DNA of 36,651 nucleotides from SIG607 sp045586405 (lineage in GTDB: Bacteria > Bacillota > Clostridia > Oscillospirales > Acutalibacteraceae): assembly GCA_045586405.1 (NCBI GenBank), contig JAZNAG010000147.1:1-36651 (forward strand). Direction: 5' to 3'. The stretch's first letter is position 1. Every line of letters begins with the position of its first letter. Both the position numbers and the translations under genes were made by a program. Below the pieces are notes generated by a model. That model saw only the letters and a program-made list of their open reading frames with translations, ran no database searches and was not told where the DNA came from. Below are positions 32,329 to 36,651 of this stretch, piece by piece.

Positions 32329-34959
32329 GTGGCAAAAGAACTGGCTAAGCAGTATAACCCCAAAGAAGTAGAAGACCGTATATATGCCTCTTGGCTTGAC
32401 GGTAAATATTTTCACGCAAAAAGAGAGGAAGGCAAGAAGACCTATACCATAGTTATTCCGCCTCCCAATATTACCGGTCAGCTTCATATGGGACATGCTC
32501 TTGATAATACTTTGCAAGACGCCCTTATTCGTTTTAAGAGAATGCAGGGCTTTGATACTTTGTGGCTTCCCGGCACCGACCATGCGTCTATTGCAACCGA
32601 AGCAAAAATCGTTGCAAAAATGAAAGAAGAAGGCCTTACCAAAGAAGACCTTGGCAGAGAAGGCTTTTTAAAACGCGCTTGGGAGTGGAAGGAGCAGTAT
32701 GGCGGCAGAATCGTACAACAGCTTAAAAAGCTTGGTTCTTCTTGCGACTGGGACAGACTTCGTTTTACTATGGACGAGGGCTGTAACAAGGCTGTAAAAG
32801 AGGTTTTCGTAAATCTTTATGAAAAAGACCTTATATACAGAGGCGAACGTATAATCAACTGGTGTCCTCATTGTCTTACTTCAATTTCAGATGCTGAGGT
32901 TGAATATGAGGATCAGGCAGGTCACTTCTGGCACCTTCGCTATGCTCTTTCTGACGGCAGCGGTTATCTTGAACTTGCTACCACCCGTCCCGAAACCCTG
33001 CTTGGCGATACCGCCGTTGCCGTTAACCCCGAGGATGAGCGTTATAAGGATTTAATAGGTAAAACCGTTATTCTGCCTATCGTTCACAGAGAAATTCCCG
33101 TTGTTGCAGACGATTATGTTGAAATGGATTTTGGTACAGGTGTTGTTAAAATCACACCTGCTCACGATCCCAACGACTTTGAAGTAGGTCTCCGCCATAA
33201 TCTCCCCGTTATCAACGTAATGACCGACGACGCTAAAATCACCGACGATTATCCCGCCTATGCAGGTATGGACAGATACGAGGCAAGAAAGCAGATAGTA
33301 AAAGACCTTGAAAACGAGGGCGCTCTTGTTAAAATAGAGGACTATAGCCATAATGTAGGTACCTGCTATCGCTGCTCTACCACCGTTGAGCCAAGAGTTT
33401 CTAAACAGTGGTTTGTTAAGATGAAACCTCTTGCTGCCCCTGCTATCGATGCTGTTAAAAAGGGCGAAACAAAATTTGTGCCTTCTCGTTTTGAAAAGGT
33501 TTATTTCCATTGGCTTGAGAATATTCGCGACTGGTGTATCTCCCGTCAGCTTTGGTGGGGACACAGAATTCCTGCTTGGTACTGCGATGACTGCGGCGAA
33601 ATCACCGTTTCTAAAACCGATGCTACCTGCTGTAAACATTGCGGCAGTAAGAACATAAAACAGGATCCCGATACACTTGATACCTGGTTTTCGTCAGCCC
33701 TTTGGCCCTTCTCAACTCTCGGTTGGCCCGATAATACCGAGGACCTTAAGCATTACTATCCTACCAACACCCTTGTAACAGGTTACGATATTATTCCTTT
33801 CTGGGTAATGCGTATGATGTTCTCAGGACTTGAGCAAACAGGTCAGGTACCCTTTGATACCGTTCTTATTCACGGTCTTGTGAGAGATGAGCAGGGAAGA
33901 AAGATGTCAAAATCACTGGGTAACGGTGTTGATCCTCTTGAGATAATCGAAAACTACGGTGCCGATGCTTTGCGCTTTTCACTTGTTACGGGTAACAGCC
34001 CCGGTAATGACATGCGCTATATACCCGCCCGTGTTGAATCTTCCCGAAACTTTGCTAATAAGATTTGGAATGCTGCCCGTTTCTTGCTTATGAATCTTAA
34101 GAGTGACGAAGAAGTTGCACTTCCTAAAAATCTTGCGCTTGAGGATAAATGGATTTTATCTAAATACAATACCCTTGTTAAAGATGTTACCGATAATATC
34201 GAAAAGTACGAGCTCGGCCTTGCCGCTCAGAAACTTTACGATTTTATTTGGGACGTATTCTGCGACTGGTATATTGAAATCTGTAAAGCAAGACTTACAG
34301 GTGATAACGAAGAACTTGCCGATAACGCAAGAAGTGTGCTGGTTTACGTACTTAGCAATACCTTAAAACTTCTTCATCCCTTTATGCCCTATATTACAGA
34401 GGAAATCTGGCAGTCGCTTCCCCACAGCGGAGATTCTATTATGATTAGTCAGTGGCCGATGTACGATTCAGCCCTTGACTTCTCAAAGGAAGAAGCCGAT
34501 TTTGAGAAAATTATGGACGCTATTAAGGCAATAAGAAACAGAAGAAGCGAAATGAATGTTCCGCCGTCCCGCAAAGCAAAGGTTTGCATTGCTACCGCGC
34601 TTGACAAGGTATTTAATGCCGGTGCATCCTACTTCTGCCGCCTTGCCTCTGCATCGGTAGTAGAGGTTGCAGATAACTTTGATATAAAAGGCGCGGTTCG
34701 TGTTGTAACCGACGCGGCTAATATCTATATTCCTATGAATGAACTTGTTGACGCTTCTGCCGAAATAGCAAGACTTGAGAAAGACTTAAAGAAGGCTCTT
34801 GACGATAAGAACTTCTTTGAAAAGAAACTCTCTAACCCCGGCTTTGTCGCAAAAGCGCCTGAGAATGTTCTTAACGAACAACGAGAAAAGCTTAAAAAGG
34901 TAGAAGATAAAATCGAACTTATAAATCAGAGTATCTCCGACCTTAAAGCAATGCTGTAA
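32329..34959 (+). CDS. valS: valyl-tRNA synthetase
   Basis: 876 residues from GTG 32329, eight bases after GGAGG; a TTG at 32314 would overlap the ribosome site. Class I motifs: PPPNITGQLHMGHAL (HxGH at 53-56) and KMSKS (from K525). The editing domain has ATTRPETLLGDTAVAVNP and the threonine-clearing region GTGVVKITPAHDPNDF. Zinc-type clusters are CYRC and CDDCG...CKHCG. The C-terminal ~70 residues form the ValRS tRNA-binding coiled coil (EIARLEKDLKKALDDKNFFE). It charges tRNA-Val and edits Thr-tRNA-Val. Unusually for a Firmicute, no T-box leader precedes it. Confidence 0.96.
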   Translation: MAKELAKQYNPKEVEDRIYASWLDGKYFHAKREEGKKTYTIVIPPPNITGQLHMGHALDNTLQDALIRFKRMQGFDTLWLPGTDHASIATEAKIVAKMKEEGLTKEDLGREGFLKRAWEWKEQYGGRIVQQLKKLGSSCDWDRLRFTMDEGCNKAVKEVFVNLYEKDLIYRGERIINWCPHCLTSISDAEVEYEDQAGHFWHLRYALSDGSGYLELATTRPETLLGDTAVAVNPEDERYKDLIGKTVILPIVHREIPVVADDYVEMDFGTGVVKITPAHDPNDFEVGLRHNLPVINVMTDDAKITDDYPAYAGMDRYEARKQIVKDLENEGALVKIEDYSHNVGTCYRCSTTVEPRVSKQWFVKMKPLAAPAIDAVKKGETKFVPSRFEKVYFHWLENIRDWCISRQLWWGHRIPAWYCDDCGEITVSKTDATCCKHCGSKNIKQDPDTLDTWFSSALWPFSTLGWPDNTEDLKHYYPTNTLVTGYDIIPFWVMRMMFSGLEQTGQVPFDTVLIHGLVRDEQGRKMSKSLGNGVDPLEIIENYGADALRFSLVTGNSPGNDMRYIPARVESSRNFANKIWNAARFLLMNLKSDEEVALPKNLALEDKWILSKYNTLVKDVTDNIEKYELGLAAQKLYDFIWDVFCDWYIEICKARLTGDNEELADNARSVLVYVLSNTLKLLHPFMPYITEEIWQSLPHSGDSIMISQWPMYDSALDFSKEEADFEKIMDAIKAIRNRRSEMNVPPSRKAKVCIATALDKVFNAGASYFCRLASASVVEVADNFDIKGAVRVVTDAANIYIPMNELVDASAEIARLEKDLKKALDDKNFFEKKLSNPGFVAKAPENVLNEQREKLKKVEDKIELINQSISDLKAML

Positions 34960-34980
34960 TAAGAACCAAAAATATTTTTT

Positions 34981-35012
34981 AAACCTGTCGACTCGCTTCG
35001 ACAGGTTTTTTA
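34981..35012 (+). terminator. intrinsic terminator of valS
   Basis: AAACCTGTCGA and TCGACAGGTTT form an 11-bp stem, followed by TTTTATTTTTT. It ends about 50 bases before spoIIAA. Confidence 0.92.
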
Positions 35013-35063
35013 TTTTTTATATGATAATATGAGTGAAAACGCTTGTCCTAAGGAGGTAAAAAT

Positions 35064-35399
35064 ATGTCAGTAAAAATAAGTGTAAAGGGTGAAGTGGTGA
35101 CGGCATATCTGGGTGGCGAACTTGACCACCACAGTGCCAGAGAAATGCGCGAGGCTATTGACAATGCCATTGAACTTAATATGCCCGAAATTTTGGTGCT
35201 GGATTTCTCAGGAATCGGTTTTATGGATAGTTCGGGAATAGGTCTTGTTATGGGACGTTTCCGCAATTTGCAAAAAACAGGCGCCAAGCTTCACATAACA
35301 GGCACTTCACCGCGAATAACCAAGGTTATGAAACTTGCAGGAATTGAAAGACTTGCAAAAATGGATATAGGAGGTTTTAAAATTGAAGGCAGTAAATAA
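35064..35399 (+). CDS. spoIIAA: anti-sigma F factor antagonist SpoIIAA
   Basis: 111 residues, the usual STAS-domain size. The phospho-acceptor loop FMDSSGIG (S56/S57, the second matching Ser58 of Bacillus) is intact. In its unphosphorylated form it binds SpoIIAB and frees sigma F in the forespore. A strong ribosome site, AAGGAGG, precedes the ATG. spoIIAB starts inside its 3' end (17-base overlap), so the two are translationally coupled. Confidence 0.95.
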   Translation: MSVKISVKGEVVTAYLGGELDHHSAREMREAIDNAIELNMPEILVLDFSGIGFMDSSGIGLVMGRFRNLQKTGAKLHITGTSPRITKVMKLAGIERLAKMDIGGFKIEGSK

Positions 35400-35826
35400 A
35401 TTCACATTAACAGTAGAATCTTTTTCATCAAATGAATATTTTGCACGTGCGGCGGTAGCGGCATTTGTTACACAGCTTGATCCTACCCTTGAGGAGCTAA
35501 ACGACATCAAAACGGCGGTGTCGGAAGCAGTAACTAATTGTATAGTACATGCATATAAAGACAAAATTGGGAAAATATACATATCGGTAGAACTTATCGG
35601 TGACGGTATAGTAAGAATAAGAATACGAGACAGAGGCTGCGGAATAAGCAATGTTGAGGAGGCTATGCAACCGCTGTTTACTACCGTCGGCGGCGAAAGG
35701 GCAGGGCTTGGCTTTGCAGTAATGGAAAGCTTTTCTGACTCGGTAAAGGTAAAATCGGTTGTTGGCAAGGGTACTACGGTGGTTCTTACCAAAAAGCTGG
35801 ACCTCAGGGTGAAAGGTAATGCCTGA
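35383..35826 (+). CDS. spoIIAB: anti-sigma F factor and serine kinase SpoIIAB
   Basis: 147 residues from a TTG start, eight bases after AGGAGG within spoIIAA. A GHKL ATPase: N-box EAVTNCIVHAY, G1 box DRGCGI and lid AGLGFAVM. It phosphorylates SpoIIAA and, in its ATP form, holds sigma F inactive. The last eight bases overlap sigF. The rare TTG start may limit output relative to its partners. Confidence 0.95.
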   Translation: MKAVNKFTLTVESFSSNEYFARAAVAAFVTQLDPTLEELNDIKTAVSEAVTNCIVHAYKDKIGKIYISVELIGDGIVRIRIRDRGCGISNVEEAMQPLFTTVGGERAGLGFAVMESFSDSVKVKSVVGKGTTVVLTKKLDLRVKGNA

Positions 35827-36502
35827 TAACGAAAAGCTGATAACCGATAATCTGGGACTGGTTCACGCTTGTGCGGGAAAGTTCGTTGGCAGAGGTATTG
35901 AGTACGACGATTTGTTTCAAATAGGCTGTATAGGACTTATTAAAGCGGCAAAGGGCTTTGACGAGGAGCGCGGACTTATGTTCTCAACCTACGCGGTGCC
36001 AACTATTATCGGAGAAATAAAAAGAGTTTTCAGAGATACGGGGGCTATAAAGGTCTCCCGTTCGCTGAAAGAACTGTCATTCAAGGTGGCAAAGGTTAAG
36101 GAACGCCTCGAAAAAGAAAAGGGCAGAGAAGTAAGCATATCTGAAATAGCAAATGTACTTGGTGTAAGCGCAGACGAGGTTAGTGATGCGGTTTGCATAC
36201 TTCAGCCTGTGGTGTCCTTAACCGTTGAAAACGAAGACGGTGTTTCCCAGATGGAACTGCCCGTTGACAGCGGCGAAGACGATATAAATAACCGAATTTA
36301 TATTGAGTCGCTTCTCAGTAGCCTTTCGGGTTGGGAAGCAAAGCTTATAATAATGAGATACTTTGAAGGCAAAACTCAAAGTGAGGCTGCAAAACTTTTA
36401 AATATGTCACAAGTGCAGGTGTCAAGGTCAGAAAAGCGGATACTGACACGGCTCAGACAACAAGAAAAAGTGGGTGAAAATAACTGTTTGAAAAAAATTT
36501 AA
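35819..36502 (+). CDS. sigF: RNA polymerase sigma-F factor, early forespore
   Basis: 227 residues. Region 2 has YDDLFQIGCIGLIKAAKGFD and FSTYAVPTIIGEIKRVFRD. Region 3 includes ISEIANVLGVSADEV, and region 4 EGKTQSEAAKLLNMSQVQVSRSEKRIL, a helix-turn-helix for the -35 box. Length and the 8-base overlap with spoIIAB fit sigF (spoIIAC) rather than sigG. It starts forespore gene expression after asymmetric division. The spoIIA operon marks the organism as a spore former, or recent descendant of one. No spoVA follows; the next element is the rRNA promoter. Confidence 0.95.
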   Translation: MPDNEKLITDNLGLVHACAGKFVGRGIEYDDLFQIGCIGLIKAAKGFDEERGLMFSTYAVPTIIGEIKRVFRDTGAIKVSRSLKELSFKVAKVKERLEKEKGREVSISEIANVLGVSADEVSDAVCILQPVVSLTVENEDGVSQMELPVDSGEDDINNRIYIESLLSSLSGWEAKLIIMRYFEGKTQSEAAKLLNMSQVQVSRSEKRILTRLRQQEKVGENNCLKKI

Positions 36503-36520
36503 AAAACTTAAAAAAAGTGC

Positions 36521-36549
36521 TTGACAAGAGATAAGCACTGTGGTAGAAT
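36521..36549 (+). promoter_or_regulatory. ribosomal RNA operon promoter
   Basis: TTGACA (36521-36526), a 17-base spacer and TAGAAT (36544-36549), preceded by A/T tracts that look like an UP element. Confidence 0.8.
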
Positions 36550-36651
36550 GTATAAGCTGTCCGCCGAAAAGGGCGAGCAGAACGGACCTTGAAAATTAAA
36601 CAACGACAAACAAAAAAGGACCCGACGATTCTTAATTTTAAGTAATCAAGG
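36550..36651 (+). promoter_or_regulatory. rRNA operon leader; the 16S gene is expected just past the window
   Basis: The leader has a GTCCG/CGGAC hairpin (36559-36587), then GACCTTGAAAATTAAACAA, the antitermination-like box common in Firmicute rRNA leaders and spacers. AAAATTAA and TTAATTTT, with flanking CCTTG and CAAGG, can pair across the last ~65 bases to make a processing-type stem. The start of 16S (AGAGTTTGATC) is not reached, so the identity of the downstream gene is inferred. Confidence 0.6.

Overview
The window looks like a chromosomal segment of a spore-forming, low-GC Firmicute. A gut-type clostridium (Oscillospirales or a relative) is my best inference. The reasons are a spoIIAA-spoIIAB-sigF operon, purine-rich Shine-Dalgarno sites before nearly every gene, short Gram-positive-style promoters (TTGACA-17-TATAAT), a MurA-YycJ pair, and several polysaccharide-degrading enzymes. 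The left ~13.6 kb is an accessory, mostly minus-strand region. The right ~23 kb is mostly plus-strand core genes with a few transporters and one more glycosidase among them.

Left region. Two tandem secreted proteins on the minus strand share a long homologous core. The complete one (1696-5658) ends in a GH16 glucanase domain; the other runs off the left edge of the window. Next come a small toxin-like/immunity-like pair (6672-5865), a GH28-type pectinase-like enzyme (8079-6844) divergent from an AraC-family activator (8209-9057), an exporter-type ABC transporter (10902-9088), a GH2 glycosidase (13199-11076) and, directly upstream of it, a DtxR-type metal-dependent repressor (13592-13230) with a candidate operator inside its own promoter.

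Middle region. murA-yycJ, then rpmG-secE-nusG-rplK-rplA. The rplJ-rplL genes that usually follow are absent. SecE carries a ~160-residue N-terminal extension with about four predicted membrane segments. Both rplK and rplA are preceded by a similar GTGGGAGGAA...CCAC structure that may be an L1 autoregulation site. Then come a MATE transporter, a LacZ-type GH2 beta-galactosidase with a coiled-coil insertion between its catalytic residues, rplM-rpsI, an NSS-type sodium symporter with a flavin-reductase-like protein, and on the minus strand a membrane-anchored 3D-domain cell-wall protein.

Right region. A two-gene type IIA topoisomerase operon (ParE/ParC-like, divergent), valS without a visible T-box leader, the spoIIA operon, and finally a strong promoter plus leader typical of a ribosomal RNA operon. 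The 16S gene itself would begin just beyond the right edge. No tRNA, CRISPR array, insertion sequence, integrase or phage structural operon was recognised.
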